From: Gilliamella sp. ESL0405
GTDB lineage: Bacteria; Pseudomonadota; Gammaproteobacteria; Enterobacterales; Orbaceae
Assembly (NCBI RefSeq): GCF_019469205.1
Contig: NZ_CP048265.1
Coordinates: 2,356,001 to 2,420,000 of the forward strand
Direction of reading: 5' to 3'
Length of the DNA stretch: 64,000 nt
Part shown: piece after piece, positions 26,696-36,901 of the stretch
How the letters are laid out: each line of letters starts with the position of its first letter
How positions within the stretch are numbered: position 1 is the stretch's first letter
Program-made: the position numbers and the translations under genes
The notes under the pieces: model-generated
The model's input: only the letters and a program-made list of their open reading frames with translations
What the model was told of the DNA's origin: nothing
The model's database searches: none

Positions 26696-28603
26696 TTATG
26701 TGGTTAAATATTGAGCCATGCTAACTAAGTTAAACATCCATTTAGGATATACGCCACAAATTATGGTTAGCAGTGCTGATAAAACAATAAATAACTCACT
26801 AAATTTAATATCACGCCATGTTGATTTGCTAACGTTTTGACTGCTATTGAGATCATCACGTCCTACTGGTCTGATATATAAGTTGATAATAAGTCGGGCA
26901 TAAAAATATAAGCCTAATGTACTACCAAGAACAATAGCGGCATTTAACCACCATAATTCTGCGGTCACACCTAACATTAATAGTAGAAAACGACCAATAA
27001 ACCCTGCGGTAAGCGGCACGCCAGCTAAAGACAATAACCCCACGCCCATAGCAAGTGCAAGAATTGGGCGGCGCCAGAATAAGCCGGAAAGATCTATTTC
27101 GTTTTCGTGATCTTGGAGTTCATCAGAATGTGATTCCAAACTAATCACACCCAATACACAAATGTTAGCTAAAATATATCCAATTAAATAAACGCCAATG
27201 GTTTCTAATGCCAACACTTGATATTGCACTGCAATTAATGCAACGAGTAAATAACCAAAATGGGCAATCGATGAGTAAGCCAATAAGCGTTTTAAGCTAG
27301 TTTGCATTAAGGCAAATAAGTTACCCCATAAGATTGAGCAAAATGCCATACAAACTAAGATAATACGGATCGTTTCATTATTCACAATCGGCGCCAACAA
27401 AAATAGTCTGGCAATGGCACAAAATACTGCCACTTTTCCAACGGTTGATAATAGCAACGCAACTACGGTTGGCGCACCTTGGTAAACATCAGGTAACCAT
27501 AGTTGAAAAGGAACTAAAGAGAGTTTAAATCCAATACCGACCAACATCAAACACACGCCCATGAGTAATAATGTACTTGGATAAGACATTGTTGAGAGTT
27601 GATAACTTAAACCACTAAAAGTTAGCTCACCGGTTGTAGCATAATAAAAAGCAATCCCCATGATTAAAAATGCACTGGCTATCGATGATAAAATCATATA
27701 TTTAACCGCCGCTTCTAACGAGTGCGTCTGAGAATATTGATAACCGATTAAACCAACAAACGGTATTGAAAGCAGTTCAATACCAATAAAAAAGGCGATT
27801 AAATGACTGGCGTAGACTAATGTCACTCCGCCTAATGCCATGAAAAGTAAAATGACATAAAATACCCCATGATGAATTTTCTCATGAATAAACCAGCGAT
27901 AAGCTAAGCAAGCAACCACAATAGCAACAATTAAAATCAAGCTACTATATAGCAATCCATATCCGTCACTGGTAAAAAGTGCAGTAATTTGGCGGGCTTT
28001 CCATCCGTCATCTGAATCATCTGCCGCCGATTGCTCCTGCGTTGATGTGGCTTGTGCCGGATTGTTGCTATCTTGAATATTTTCTTGAGTGCTTTCTTGG
28101 GTATTATTTTGAGTACTCTCTTGAGTATTGTCTTGATTGTTATTTTGATTAGCAACGTCATTAGCATTTTGGTTGCTATTTCCGTTACCGTTTACATCAC
28201 TATTTTCATTAGTATTGGTTTCATTAGTATTTGTTTCATTGGTATTCGTTTGGTTAGCATCACTTTCCTCAGTACTGCTATTTTCACCATTATCTGACGG
28301 TTGGTTGGCGTCCTCAGTAGAGTCAGCATCAACGGCAATTGTCTCTTCGCTTGACGGTTGCTGATCTTGAGCTGGTGCAGGCGGTGCAACCGATAATTGC
28401 ATGTTATCATTACTAATATCAGTAATGGCTTGAGTATTGAACGAAATTTTATAGCCGATGATTGACGAACAAAGCAGCGCACAGCTAAGCGCTAACACCG
28501 TTAAAATTGTACATAATTTGGTGCCAATCTTGAAATAAAAGAGAGCAATGAGCAAAACAATGATGGCAAAGCTTAATACAAATATTGGCGATAAAGCTAT
28601 CAT
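26696..28603 (-). CDS. nuoN: NADH-quinone oxidoreductase subunit N-like antiporter protein with a large low-complexity insert
   Basis: Antiporter-like membrane subunit of complex I. At 635 aa it is about 150 longer than E. coli NuoN because of an Asn/Thr/Gln/Ser/Glu-rich stretch at residues 61-205 (repeats such as NETNT and TQEST), inserted in the loop between helices 2 and 3, which probably faces the periplasm. The rest is conserved: FFIGIELLSIPF with the channel Glu, LEAAVKYMIL, GFKLSLVPFQLW with Lys (but the usual His is Gln), LSTVGKVAVF with Lys, YSSIAHFGYL with His, and GFIGRF, where Arg replaces Lys. It is the best preserved subunit of this cluster, and the last gene in the order nuoJKLMN. 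Confidence 0.93.
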   Translation of the reverse strand: MIALSPIFVLSFAIIVLLIALFYFKIGTKLCTILTVLALSCALLCSSIIGYKISFNTQAITDISNDNMQLSVAPPAPAQDQQPSSEETIAVDADSTEDANQPSDNGENSSTEESDANQTNTNETNTNETNTNENSDVNGNGNSNQNANDVANQNNNQDNTQESTQNNTQESTQENIQDSNNPAQATSTQEQSAADDSDDGWKARQITALFTSDGYGLLYSSLILIVAIVVACLAYRWFIHEKIHHGVFYVILLFMALGGVTLVYASHLIAFFIGIELLSIPFVGLIGYQYSQTHSLEAAVKYMILSSIASAFLIMGIAFYYATTGELTFSGLSYQLSTMSYPSTLLLMGVCLMLVGIGFKLSLVPFQLWLPDVYQGAPTVVALLLSTVGKVAVFCAIARLFLLAPIVNNETIRIILVCMAFCSILWGNLFALMQTSLKRLLAYSSIAHFGYLLVALIAVQYQVLALETIGVYLIGYILANICVLGVISLESHSDELQDHENEIDLSGLFWRRPILALAMGVGLLSLAGVPLTAGFIGRFLLLMLGVTAELWWLNAAIVLGSTLGLYFYARLIINLYIRPVGRDDLNSSQNVSKSTWRDIKFSELFIVLSALLTIICGVYPKWMFNLVSMAQYLTT

Positions 28604-28609
28604 AAGTTA

Positions 28610-30154
28610 TTACTCTCCTACTCGTTCTGATGTTATATACTGCTGGGTTTGATTGACAATAGAATAAGACATATCTAACACCACTTGCGGATATAAACCA
28701 ATAAAAATAAGCACTAACAACACACTCGATAACAATAAAATATCAATTTTACTGAGCAGATGTTTAGTTACCCCAGCTTTATCCACAACGCCATAAAATA
28801 TCGGTTGCATACGGATAATAAACGAAATAGACAGTAATAATAAGCCAATCACTAACATAATAGTATAGTAAGAAAATGATGAAGAACTGCCTAATAACAT
28901 CATATAATTACCAATAAAATTGGCAGTACCGGGGATGCCTAACACCGCCAAAATAAAAAATAGCGTAAATGATGATAGATATTGCACCTGTTCTTTTAAA
29001 CCGGTGAACTGATTGATGTTTCTTGTCGAATAACATTCAGCTAATAAACCACTGACCATAAACATGCCTACGATAGCAAGATTAATGGCTATCATTTGAA
29101 TCACCACACCTTGATAAGCAACGACCGAGCCACTGTAAATAATTGCGGTAACAAAACTCATTAAGGCAATATGAATATAAGCAATGAGTTTTTTAATATC
29201 TGTTTGATTAAAGGCGAGTAAAGCGGCATAAACAACAGTAAAGAGCGCTAAAGCCAATATAAATGGCATAATGACCAGCGTTGCATTTGGGAACAGTGGC
29301 ACCACAAAGCGTAATAATCCAAATGTTGCGGTATTAAGTAGTAAACCGCTAATCATCATCGAACCGGTGGTTGATGATTCAATATGCGCATCAATAAGCC
29401 AGCTATGGAATGGCACAAATGGGATTCGTACGATAAAGGCCGCTAAAAAACCTAGCATAATTAAAAATTCGGTATGGCTCGAAATGGGTGTTTTAGTCAG
29501 TATTTGATAATCAAAAGTCCAATGCCCGGTCAAATTCCAGTTAATTAAAGCTAATGACACAATCGAGATTAACATCATTAAACTACTTACTTGGGTATAA
29601 ATTAAAAATTTACTGGCACCATTAAAGCGTAATTGTGAACTTGAATCCCGTCGACCCCATAAAGAGATGATAAAGTAAATCGGAATGGCAACCGCTTCCC
29701 AGAAAAAGAACATTAAAAACAGATCGGTAATGACAAACAACATCATAACCGCTGACGCCATAAATAACAGGCATAGATAAAATAAACCACTGTTAGTCAG
29801 GTTTTCTTTACAAGAATAAACAATAGTGAGCAAAACGATGAATAGCGAGGAGGTAATAACAATCATCGATAAACCGTCTAACACTAAATGGAAATGAATG
29901 CCCAATAATGGGATCCATTCAAGATTGACTTCCTCAGCCCAACTAGCGCCTTGCTCAATAGTATTTATCGCATGTGACCATAAAGTAATTGCCAATATTA
30001 AAGTTATTAATATGGTAGTGAAAGCAACCATCATAGGCAATTTTTGCCAACGTACTTGTAGCTGGTTAGTGTTGACAGTTCTTTGCAAAAACATATGGCA
30101 TAACCAGCCAACAAATCCGCCTAATACCGGTAAAAAAACAAGCCATAACAACAT
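28610..30154 (-). CDS. nuoM: NADH-quinone oxidoreductase subunit M-like antiporter protein, key residues substituted
   Basis: 514 aa and alignable without gaps to E. coli NuoM (509 aa) over most of its length. The first-half channel Glu is present (FFFWEAVAIP). The central Lys is Arg (FIVRIPFVPFHSW), the Lys of the next helix is Asn (LLLNTATFGLLRF), the conserved His is Ile (MIAINLAIVG), and the C-terminal Glu is Asn (ANFIGNYMML). These positions are required for proton pumping in E. coli as I recall the mutagenesis. The protein is intact with 14 likely helices, so it is either a degenerate or a re-purposed subunit. Seven bases separate it from nuoN. Confidence 0.92.
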   Translation of the reverse strand: MLLWLVFLPVLGGFVGWLCHMFLQRTVNTNQLQVRWQKLPMMVAFTTILITLILAITLWSHAINTIEQGASWAEEVNLEWIPLLGIHFHLVLDGLSMIVITSSLFIVLLTIVYSCKENLTNSGLFYLCLLFMASAVMMLFVITDLFLMFFFWEAVAIPIYFIISLWGRRDSSSQLRFNGASKFLIYTQVSSLMMLISIVSLALINWNLTGHWTFDYQILTKTPISSHTEFLIMLGFLAAFIVRIPFVPFHSWLIDAHIESSTTGSMMISGLLLNTATFGLLRFVVPLFPNATLVIMPFILALALFTVVYAALLAFNQTDIKKLIAYIHIALMSFVTAIIYSGSVVAYQGVVIQMIAINLAIVGMFMVSGLLAECYSTRNINQFTGLKEQVQYLSSFTLFFILAVLGIPGTANFIGNYMMLLGSSSSFSYYTIMLVIGLLLLSISFIIRMQPIFYGVVDKAGVTKHLLSKIDILLLSSVLLVLIFIGLYPQVVLDMSYSIVNQTQQYITSERVGE

Positions 30155-30171
30155 GAAAGTTCACACCTTTA

Positions 30172-32019
30172 TCAAATAAAAATCAGTAACATTAAAATCA
30201 TAATGCTACCTATGACAATTGACACCATATACCATCTAATATGCCCATTTTCTAAGCTGACAATATATGCATTTATTTTTTTAATTCCCAACATGATCCA
30301 ATTGTCCCATATGGCTAATGGATCAAGTTTTAACAAGTTAGCTAAATAGATATAAGGTTTAACAAATAGCGTGTGTAATAAATAGTCAAAGTGCCAATCG
30401 CTTTTACATAATCTGCCAAAGAATTTAACCATTGGCGTATTAAGCACTTCCTGCACTTCACTATTAGGATGCGCATAAAAGAAGTAAGCGATCACAAAAC
30501 TCAATAACGTTACAGCGGCGAGTAACAACTGGAATGTTATTCGACCTTTTGTGTCAATATCGGCAATAGGAATAATGCCTTGAATCGGAAATGGAAAATA
30601 GATAAATAGCGCTGTAGGAAATATCAGTAAGATAAAAATAGGCAAATAATATATCCAGCTAGTTTTGGTTAACTTGCGATGTTTAGATTTATGGTAAAAC
30701 ACCATAAAAATTAAGCGCCAAATACAAAGACTAGACAATAAGATACCAATCAGACCAATCGTACCGGACATTAGGCTATCTTGCGCCATAAGTCCCCAAA
30801 TAATATCCCCTTTGATATAAAATGACGCTGACACCCATGGCATGGCACTTAACGACAGCATAATTAACAAAAATACAACAAATAAGGTTGGGTTAGTCTT
30901 GTGTAGACCACCTAATTTAGTGATATCACGCTCACCTTGACAATTTCGAATTAAAATTGCTGAGGCAAGTATTAACAGCGTGCTGGTAACAGCATAGTTG
31001 ATTAAGCAGTTAAGTGATAAGTCCCAGCTTTTGGTTGAAAATGCATAGAACAGGTAACTTATCTGAGCCAGATTAATATAAGTCACGATTCGTTTGATAT
31101 CATTTTGTACCAACGCTATTGAGCTGGCAAATAACACCGTGAGGGAAGATATCAACATCATGATAGAAAGCGTATCAGATGACATCATAAACAAGTTACT
31201 TAATCTTAAAACCAGATAAACGCCAGCAAAAATAACGGTAGAACATTGCATTAAAGCAATTGCCGGCATTGGTGCAAGTGTGGTTTGGGCAAACCATGAA
31301 TGCATAGGGAAAAGGGCTGATTTACTCATCGCACCCAAAAATAGCATAAAGGTTATCCAAAAAATGATATCAGAATCAATAGCTAAATTTTCGTGCGCTT
31401 GGGTTAAAATATCATGAATATTTAAAGTTTCGACAGTCTGATAAAGTAAAAAGATACCAATGATCAAAAAGATATCCGTTAAATGCATCATCACAAATGC
31501 TTTAACCGCCGCATAACCGTTTCGAGCTTGTTGGTAATAGATCCCAATTAGCAAGTAAGTACTTATGCTCACCCCTTCCCAACCGAGTAACATAACAAAT
31601 AGATTATCCACCAGTACCACAGTTAAAATACTTGCAATTAATAAGTTACTGTAGGCATAGAAGGTATAGATATCTTGTCTTGATTTTAGATAACAAGCGG
31701 CAAAAAAGTAGATTAATATGCCAAAAAAAGAGGTTAAAACTAAAAAGATTAACGATAACCCATCTAAAGTTAATGAGAGAGGCACAACAAAATCACCGAC
31801 CGAAAACCACGTCCATAAAGATCGGGTATAGACTAAGGTCATATCCGGCACTGTATTGGAATTAAAATCAATACATGAAAAAACGGTAATTAATGCTATA
31901 AGCAACATGGTACTGTTACCAAAAATAATAACATCAATTGAACGAATATGCCTTCCCATAAAAACCAGAATTAAGAAAGATATTAAGGGAATAATGATTG
32001 CTAAATAAAGTAAATTCAT
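30172..32019 (-). CDS. nuoL: NADH-quinone oxidoreductase subunit L-like antiporter protein, key residues substituted
   Basis: 615 aa, the length of E. coli NuoL, including the long lateral helix at the C-terminus. The channel Glu (LLGWEGVSIS) and central Lys (SKSALFPMHSW) are kept. The conserved His of helix 8 is Gln (ALMQCSTVIF). In helix 10 the block with two His and one Lys is replaced (NCLINYAVTSTLLI, aligning gaplessly to the E. coli segment). The terminal Lys is kept but the neighbouring Asp is Gly (FYIKGDII). The start overlaps the nuoK stop by four bases. A complete gene, but half of the proton path appears disabled. Confidence 0.93.
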   Translation of the reverse strand: MNLLYLAIIIPLISFLILVFMGRHIRSIDVIIFGNSTMLLIALITVFSCIDFNSNTVPDMTLVYTRSLWTWFSVGDFVVPLSLTLDGLSLIFLVLTSFFGILIYFFAACYLKSRQDIYTFYAYSNLLIASILTVVLVDNLFVMLLGWEGVSISTYLLIGIYYQQARNGYAAVKAFVMMHLTDIFLIIGIFLLYQTVETLNIHDILTQAHENLAIDSDIIFWITFMLFLGAMSKSALFPMHSWFAQTTLAPMPAIALMQCSTVIFAGVYLVLRLSNLFMMSSDTLSIMMLISSLTVLFASSIALVQNDIKRIVTYINLAQISYLFYAFSTKSWDLSLNCLINYAVTSTLLILASAILIRNCQGERDITKLGGLHKTNPTLFVVFLLIMLSLSAMPWVSASFYIKGDIIWGLMAQDSLMSGTIGLIGILLSSLCIWRLIFMVFYHKSKHRKLTKTSWIYYLPIFILLIFPTALFIYFPFPIQGIIPIADIDTKGRITFQLLLAAVTLLSFVIAYFFYAHPNSEVQEVLNTPMVKFFGRLCKSDWHFDYLLHTLFVKPYIYLANLLKLDPLAIWDNWIMLGIKKINAYIVSLENGHIRWYMVSIVIGSIMILMLLIFI

Positions 32020-32318
32020 CCTTTCATTTCACTCAGTGAGTCAATATTAGAGATTTTGCGACGGTAAATTAATTTCATAAGTAGAGCAAGACCAACGCAA
32101 GCTTGAGCAATAACAGTTATTACAGCTAATAAAGCGAGCACTCGCCCGTCTGATTGTTGCCATGAACTACTTGCAGCAAATAAGGCAACGATTACGCCAT
32201 TATTCATAATCATCAGGCTGAGTAATAAAAAATATAAATTACGTCGAATCATCACGCCTAACAGTCCGATCACAAATAAAATAGACGCAAGAATAAGACA
32301 ATGCATAAGTGGTATCAT
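32016..32318 (-). CDS. nuoK: NADH-quinone oxidoreductase subunit K-like protein lacking both conserved Glu
   Basis: The start is the ATG at 32318, preceded by GGAG and one base after the nuoJ stop. It gives exactly 100 aa like E. coli NuoK; the open frame to 32360 overlaps nuoJ and is not needed. Three helices and the C-terminal NIDSLSEMKG match the family. The two membrane Glu residues that are nearly universal (positions 36 and 72) are Met (LSLMIMNNG) and Gln (VIAQACVGLA); I checked both codons (ATG at 32213-32211, CAA at 32105-32103). In E. coli loss of both abolishes coupled activity. Confidence 0.93.
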   Translation of the reverse strand: MIPLMHCLILASILFVIGLLGVMIRRNLYFLLLSLMIMNNGVIVALFAASSSWQQSDGRVLALLAVITVIAQACVGLALLMKLIYRRKISNIDSLSEMKG

Positions 32319-32319
32319 A

Positions 32320-32811
32320 TTATTTCTCCAACAAAAGTCGATGCATAAAATGATAAGCAATTATACCGGCACCTAATAACAGAAAAATAGCTAATTCGAC
32401 CATTAAAATGTAAGCATATACTGACATTTCATGCATCAATTCGTGCGATTCTCGAAGTTGAGAATAGTCAGTGCTTACAACACCATAAATGAGTATAACC
32501 AGTAAAATAAACGCTAAAATGAGTGGACCTAACCAAATTTTAGGGCTAATACCACGCTGACCATTTTCGACATTATCAACCTTAATTTTAAGGAGACTTG
32601 CAACCGACATAAACAGCACGATTGCACCACCAATAAAAAAGATCATATATAAAATAGCCGAAAGATAGATTTTAAGCAGAATAAATATCGATGCTGTAGC
32701 AAAAAGTGAAATAGCTAGGTACAAAATAGCTTTATCAACACGTAAGCAAATAATCACTTTCATACTGGCAATAACAGCAATAATTGACGCAATATAAAAA
32801 ATAGCGTTCAT
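32320..32811 (-). CDS. nuoJ: NADH-quinone oxidoreductase subunit J-like protein
   Basis: 163 aa (E. coli 184), five likely helices. It aligns to NuoJ through AILYLAISLFATASIF and the LYMIFFIGGAIVLF helix. In that helix the conserved Glu is Tyr and the Tyr of the IVYAGA motif is Phe. The C-terminal extension of E. coli NuoJ is absent. It is the first gene of this minus-strand cluster: nothing resembling nuoI or any other peripheral-arm subunit lies between it and the divergent ppc, so nuoA-I are missing from this locus. Confidence 0.88.
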   Translation of the reverse strand: MNAIFYIASIIAVIASMKVIICLRVDKAILYLAISLFATASIFILLKIYLSAILYMIFFIGGAIVLFMSVASLLKIKVDNVENGQRGISPKIWLGPLILAFILLVILIYGVVSTDYSQLRESHELMHEMSVYAYILMVELAIFLLLGAGIIAYHFMHRLLLEK

Positions 32812-33160
32812 TTAATAACCCAATATACATTCACAATTCCCTTAGTATATACCCAAATGCTTATAAGATACAGTTTACTGACAATCTGTTCATGGAAAAA
32901 CAGACATAAAATGAACAAAAAGGTAAAAAAAACGAAATTATTAGCAGGGTTTGATTAGCTTAACATGGGTATCAACTATAATAAAAACAGTAAAATTAAT
33001 AAAGTCCATAAAATTTTATTATTTAAATTCAACGAAACATTGTTATAAAGTATATAACCTGAGCATATTAACTCATATTTAAACCTAATTCTTTAAATTG
33101 TCATTTTGGTCATACAGCTTAAAGGCGCTTAGGCAAAATATACATAAAAACGAGAATAGA
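32812..33160. promoter_or_regulatory. Divergent promoter region nuoJ/ppc
   Basis: About 350 AT-rich bases between the nuoJ start and the ppc start at 33161. It should contain the promoters for both directions. No ORF of the complex I peripheral arm, even fragmentary, is visible. I could not assign clear boxes. Confidence 0.5.
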
Positions 33161-35803
33161 ATGAATAGTAAATACTCATCAATGCGAAGCAACGTCAACA
33201 TGTTAGGCACATTATTGGGTGATGCAATTAAACGTGCCACCGGTAATCAGACATTTGATTTAGTTGAACAAATAAGACAACTATCTAAATCAGCTCAACA
33301 AGGAAATAAGCAAGCGCATAGCGAATTGCTTAAATTAATTGAGAATCTTAATGATCATGATTTACTGCATGTTGCACGGGCATTCAATCAGTTCTTAAAT
33401 TTGGTTAATACTGCTGCCGAATATTATGGCATTTCACCGCATGGGGAAGCATCGAGCAGTCCTAAAAAAATGACAGAGTTGTTTAATTCGCTCAAAAACT
33501 TAAATTTTTCCAATGAAACCATAACGCAAGCAATTAACGATCTGTCTATTGAATTGGTATTAACCGCTCATCCAACTGAAATTAATCGCCGCACTATGAT
33601 TAATACTTACACGGCGATTAACAGCTGTTTATCACAACTGGATCATAATGATTTAGCCGATTATGAAGTTGAACGCATTATGCGTCGATTAAAACAGTTA
33701 GTTTGCCAAGCATGGTATACCGATGAAATTCGCAAAAAACGCCCAACGCCGCTAGATGAAGCAAAATGGGGATTTTCCGTTATCGAAGACAGTTTATGGG
33801 AAGGTGTGCCACTGTTTTTACGGGAATTTAATGACCAGCTGGTTGATGCCTTTAATCAAGAATTATCGGTTGAACATGTACCTATCAAATTTACGTCATG
33901 GATGGGGGGCGACCGGGACGGTAACCCGAATGTTACGGCTAATGTGACCGAAAGAGTCATGTTACAAGCCAGATTAAAGGCGATCGAACTATTTTTAGCT
34001 GATATCCAAATACTAGTGCGTGAATTATCCATGACTGAATGTAGCCAATCGGTGATTGATCTATTAGATGAACCGAATAAATCAGCCTCAGAACCTTATC
34101 GCATGGTGATGAAGCAACTACGTTCACGCTTAGTAAAAACCCATAGTTATATTGTTTCATTATTAAATAATGAACAAGTCTTAGCTCCCCATGATATCTT
34201 GCTTAAAAATGAACAACTATGGACACCGCTTTATACCTGTTATCAGTCATTGATTGAAAACGGAATGTCAACCATTGCGCATGGTCCACTGCTTGATACG
34301 CTACGCCGTATTAAAAGTTTTGGTCTTCAATTGGTAAGATTAGATATTCGTCAAGATAGCTCAGTGCACACAGAAGCACTCGATGCATTAACCAAAGAGC
34401 TGAATTTAGGCAGCTATGCGCAGTGGTCGGAAGATGAAAAGCAGGCATTTTTATTAACCGAATTGCAATCCAATCGCCCACTACTTCCATACAACTGGCA
34501 ACCTGATGAAATGGTGCAAGAAGTATTAGATACTTGTCGGGTAATTAAAAAAGCAGGCGAAGAATCGATTGCATCTTACGTCATCTCAATGGCCAAAGCA
34601 CCTTCAGATATTTTAGCGGTCTACCTGTTATTAAAGATAGTTGACTGCCAAAAAAATATCCCTGTTGCCCCGCTATTTGAAACCCTTGAAGATCTAAACA
34701 ATGCCAAATCTGTCATGCAAAAGCTGTTAGATATTCCTTGGTATCGCCAACAGATCAAAGGTAAACAAATGGTCATGATCGGCTATTCTGATTCCGCCAA
34801 AGATGCCGGCTCACTGGCTGCCTCCTGGGCACAATATCGCTCACAAGAAGAGCTGGTCAATTTGTTTGAAAAATACCATGTCAACTTAGTACTATTTCAC
34901 GGGCGAGGTGGTTCAATTGGTCGAGGTGGCGCACCAGCGCACGCCGCCTTACTTTCTCAACCACCGGGATCGTTAAAAGGTGGACTTCGAGTTACAGAAC
35001 AAGGCGAGATGATCCGTTTTAAACTTGGTTTACCGGAAGTGGCGTTAAGTAGCTTAATGCTCTACGCTTCAGCAATATTACAAGCCAACTTATTGCCACC
35101 ACCTCAGCCAAAACAAGCATGGCGAGATATTATGGATGAAATGTCCGACGTTTCCTGCCAATGTTACCGAAGCTACGTTCGTGAACGTGCTGAATTTGTT
35201 GACTACTTTCGCGCGGTCACGCCTGAAGCAGAATTAGGCAGATTACCATTAGGTTCAAGGCCACAAAAACGGCGAACTGGCGGTGGTATTGAAAGCTTGC
35301 GCGCCATTCCTTGGATTTTCGCATGGACACAAAACCGCCTAATGGTACCTTCATGGCTCGGTGCGGGTAGTGCGTTAAGATTAGTGATTAATGCCGGTAA
35401 AAAAGATCTGCTACAAGATATGTATCACAACTGGCCATTTTTTAATGCCCGATTAGGGATGCTGGAAATGGTATACGCCAAAGCCGCACCAAATATTCAT
35501 GAATATTATGAACAAAGGCTTGTCGACCCTATCTTATGGCCGTTAGGCGAAGAATTACGGACTTTATTAACCGAAGATATCAACACCGTATTAACTATTA
35601 CTGATGATATTAGTTTAATGGCAGATTTGCCATGGATTGCCGAATCAGTCGCTTTACGCAATATCTATATTGAGCCGCTGAATTTATTACAAGCGGAGCT
35701 ATTGAATCGTTCACGCAAACATAGTGATGAAAATAGTGTTGTAGAGCAAGGGTTGATGATAACGATATCGGGTATTGCCGCAGGTATGCGTAATTCCGGA
35801 TAA
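33161..35803 (+). CDS. ppc: Phosphoenolpyruvate carboxylase
   Basis: Converts PEP and bicarbonate to oxaloacetate, replenishing the TCA branch encoded at 60019-64000. The start at 33161 ([20 protein letters not shown]) matches the E. coli N-terminus and gives 880 aa (E. coli 883); the frame is open from 33098 but adds 21 unmatched residues. Catalytic motifs are intact: [15 protein letters not shown] (His near 140), [14 protein letters not shown], the [12 protein letters not shown] loop and the C-terminal AGMRNSG. A bidirectional terminator follows. Confidence 0.98.
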   Translation: MNSKYSSMRSNVNMLGTLLGDAIKRATGNQTFDLVEQIRQLSKSAQQGNKQAHSELLKLIENLNDHDLLHVARAFNQFLNLVNTAAEYYGISPHGEASSSPKKMTELFNSLKNLNFSNETITQAINDLSIELVLTAHPTEINRRTMINTYTAINSCLSQLDHNDLADYEVERIMRRLKQLVCQAWYTDEIRKKRPTPLDEAKWGFSVIEDSLWEGVPLFLREFNDQLVDAFNQELSVEHVPIKFTSWMGGDRDGNPNVTANVTERVMLQARLKAIELFLADIQILVRELSMTECSQSVIDLLDEPNKSASEPYRMVMKQLRSRLVKTHSYIVSLLNNEQVLAPHDILLKNEQLWTPLYTCYQSLIENGMSTIAHGPLLDTLRRIKSFGLQLVRLDIRQDSSVHTEALDALTKELNLGSYAQWSEDEKQAFLLTELQSNRPLLPYNWQPDEMVQEVLDTCRVIKKAGEESIASYVISMAKAPSDILAVYLLLKIVDCQKNIPVAPLFETLEDLNNAKSVMQKLLDIPWYRQQIKGKQMVMIGYSDSAKDAGSLAASWAQYRSQEELVNLFEKYHVNLVLFHGRGGSIGRGGAPAHAALLSQPPGSLKGGLRVTEQGEMIRFKLGLPEVALSSLMLYASAILQANLLPPPQPKQAWRDIMDEMSDVSCQCYRSYVRERAEFVDYFRAVTPEAELGRLPLGSRPQKRRTGGGIESLRAIPWIFAWTQNRLMVPSWLGAGSALRLVINAGKKDLLQDMYHNWPFFNARLGMLEMVYAKAAPNIHEYYEQRLVDPILWPLGEELRTLLTEDINTVLTITDDISLMADLPWIAESVALRNIYIEPLNLLQAELLNRSRKHSDENSVVEQGLMITISGIAAGMRNSG

Positions 35804-35814
35804 ATCACATAAAT

Positions 35815-35841
35815 AAAAAAAGGGCGTTGCGCCCTTTTTTT
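35815..35841. terminator. Bidirectional terminator between ppc and the Sel1 gene
   Basis: A7, GGGCG-TTG-CGCCC, T7: a short GC stem with A and T runs on the two sides, so it can stop transcription from both convergent genes. The Sel1 gene stop lies inside the T run. Confidence 0.85.
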
Positions 35842-36901
35842 ATTTTTCTACAGTAAGCTCTTCTAAATAATTTTTTGCATCCGGATCACCTTGTTCACTT
35901 GCTTTAGTGAACCAGTATATAGCTTTCTTTTTATCTTTCTCTAAACCTTGACCCTGTAAATATTTAACGGCTAAATTATATTGTGCATCGACACTACCTT
36001 GCTCGGCAGCTTTGAAATACCACTCAACCGCTTTTTTCTCGTCTTTTTCAACGCCACTACCGACGTCATACATCACAGCGATATTATACTGCGCTTCGGC
36101 ATTACCCGCTTCGGCAGCTTGAGTAAACCAATAAGCAGCTTGTTCATTATCAGGGCGAGTACCGCTACCGGTTGCATAGATAATCCCTAAATTAAACATC
36201 GCTAATACGTGGCCATGCTGAGCTGCTTGAGTAAAAAAGTAAGTGGCAGCCACATCGTCTTTCGTTAACCCATCACCTTTTTGAGACATTAACCCCAGAT
36301 AATATTGTGCTTCAGCGTTGTTATCTTTAGCGGCTTGACTAAACCAGTCAGCAGCCGTTATCCGATTTTCCTCTACCCCGTCACCAAAATAGTACATGAT
36401 ACCTAAATTAAGATAGGCATCATACACTCCGCCATCACCGGCTTGGGTCAGATAGTCGATAGCCGTTTGGATGTTTTTTTCGACCCCTTCACCATTTTTA
36501 TACATCATCGCTAAATTATACTTTGCTAAAGCATAATTTTGATCAGCAGCCATTTTAAAATACTTAATTGCTTGAGGTAAGTTGCGTTTGGTACCTAAGC
36601 CATTGAGATACATATAAGCTAAATTATTTTGCGCTTTAGCTAACCCTTGTTCAGCCGCTTTTCCATACCAAAACAGCGCTTTTAAATCACTACTTTGATC
36701 ACCGGAAGCTTGTTTATAAATAGTGGCAAGTGAGTATTGCGATTCGGCATTACCTTTTTCCGCAGAAAGTTGTAAAGAAGGAATTAATGCATTAGGATCG
36801 CTTACCTTTATTTCGGTATCGGTCTGCACTTTGGCTTCATTTGCTGTTACCGTAAAAGTTATCGATAATAGCAAAGCTAATAAAGTTTGTATTTTTCTCA
36901 T
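35840..36901 (-). CDS. Secreted Sel1-repeat protein
   Basis: 353 aa with a signal peptide (residues 1-21, MRKIQTLLALLLSITFTVTA) and about eight tandem 36-residue Sel1-like repeats from residue 45 on (typical phrases: AQNNLAYMYLNGLGTKRNLP, AIKYFKMAADQ, AEAQYYLGLM). Such alpha-solenoids bind other proteins in the periplasm, for example in stress signalling or envelope assembly, but no partner is evident here. Neighbours are ppc and ubiD, which give no hint. Intact. Confidence 0.9.
   Translation of the reverse strand: MRKIQTLLALLLSITFTVTANEAKVQTDTEIKVSDPNALIPSLQLSAEKGNAESQYSLATIYKQASGDQSSDLKALFWYGKAAEQGLAKAQNNLAYMYLNGLGTKRNLPQAIKYFKMAADQNYALAKYNLAMMYKNGEGVEKNIQTAIDYLTQAGDGGVYDAYLNLGIMYYFGDGVEENRITAADWFSQAAKDNNAEAQYYLGLMSQKGDGLTKDDVAATYFFTQAAQHGHVLAMFNLGIIYATGSGTRPDNEQAAYWFTQAAEAGNAEAQYNIAVMYDVGSGVEKDEKKAVEWYFKAAEQGSVDAQYNLAVKYLQGQGLEKDKKKAIYWFTKASEQGDPDAKNYLEELTVEK

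Noticed and set aside
28052-28482. Plus- and minus-strand ORFs rich in Ile/Ser/Val across the NuoN insert
   Set aside because: They are other-frame readings of the repetitive insert; the minus-strand NuoN frame is continuous.
32319-32360. Longer NuoK start at 32360
   Set aside because: It would overlap nuoJ, adds 14 residues foreign to the family, and the ATG at 32318 has a good GGAG.
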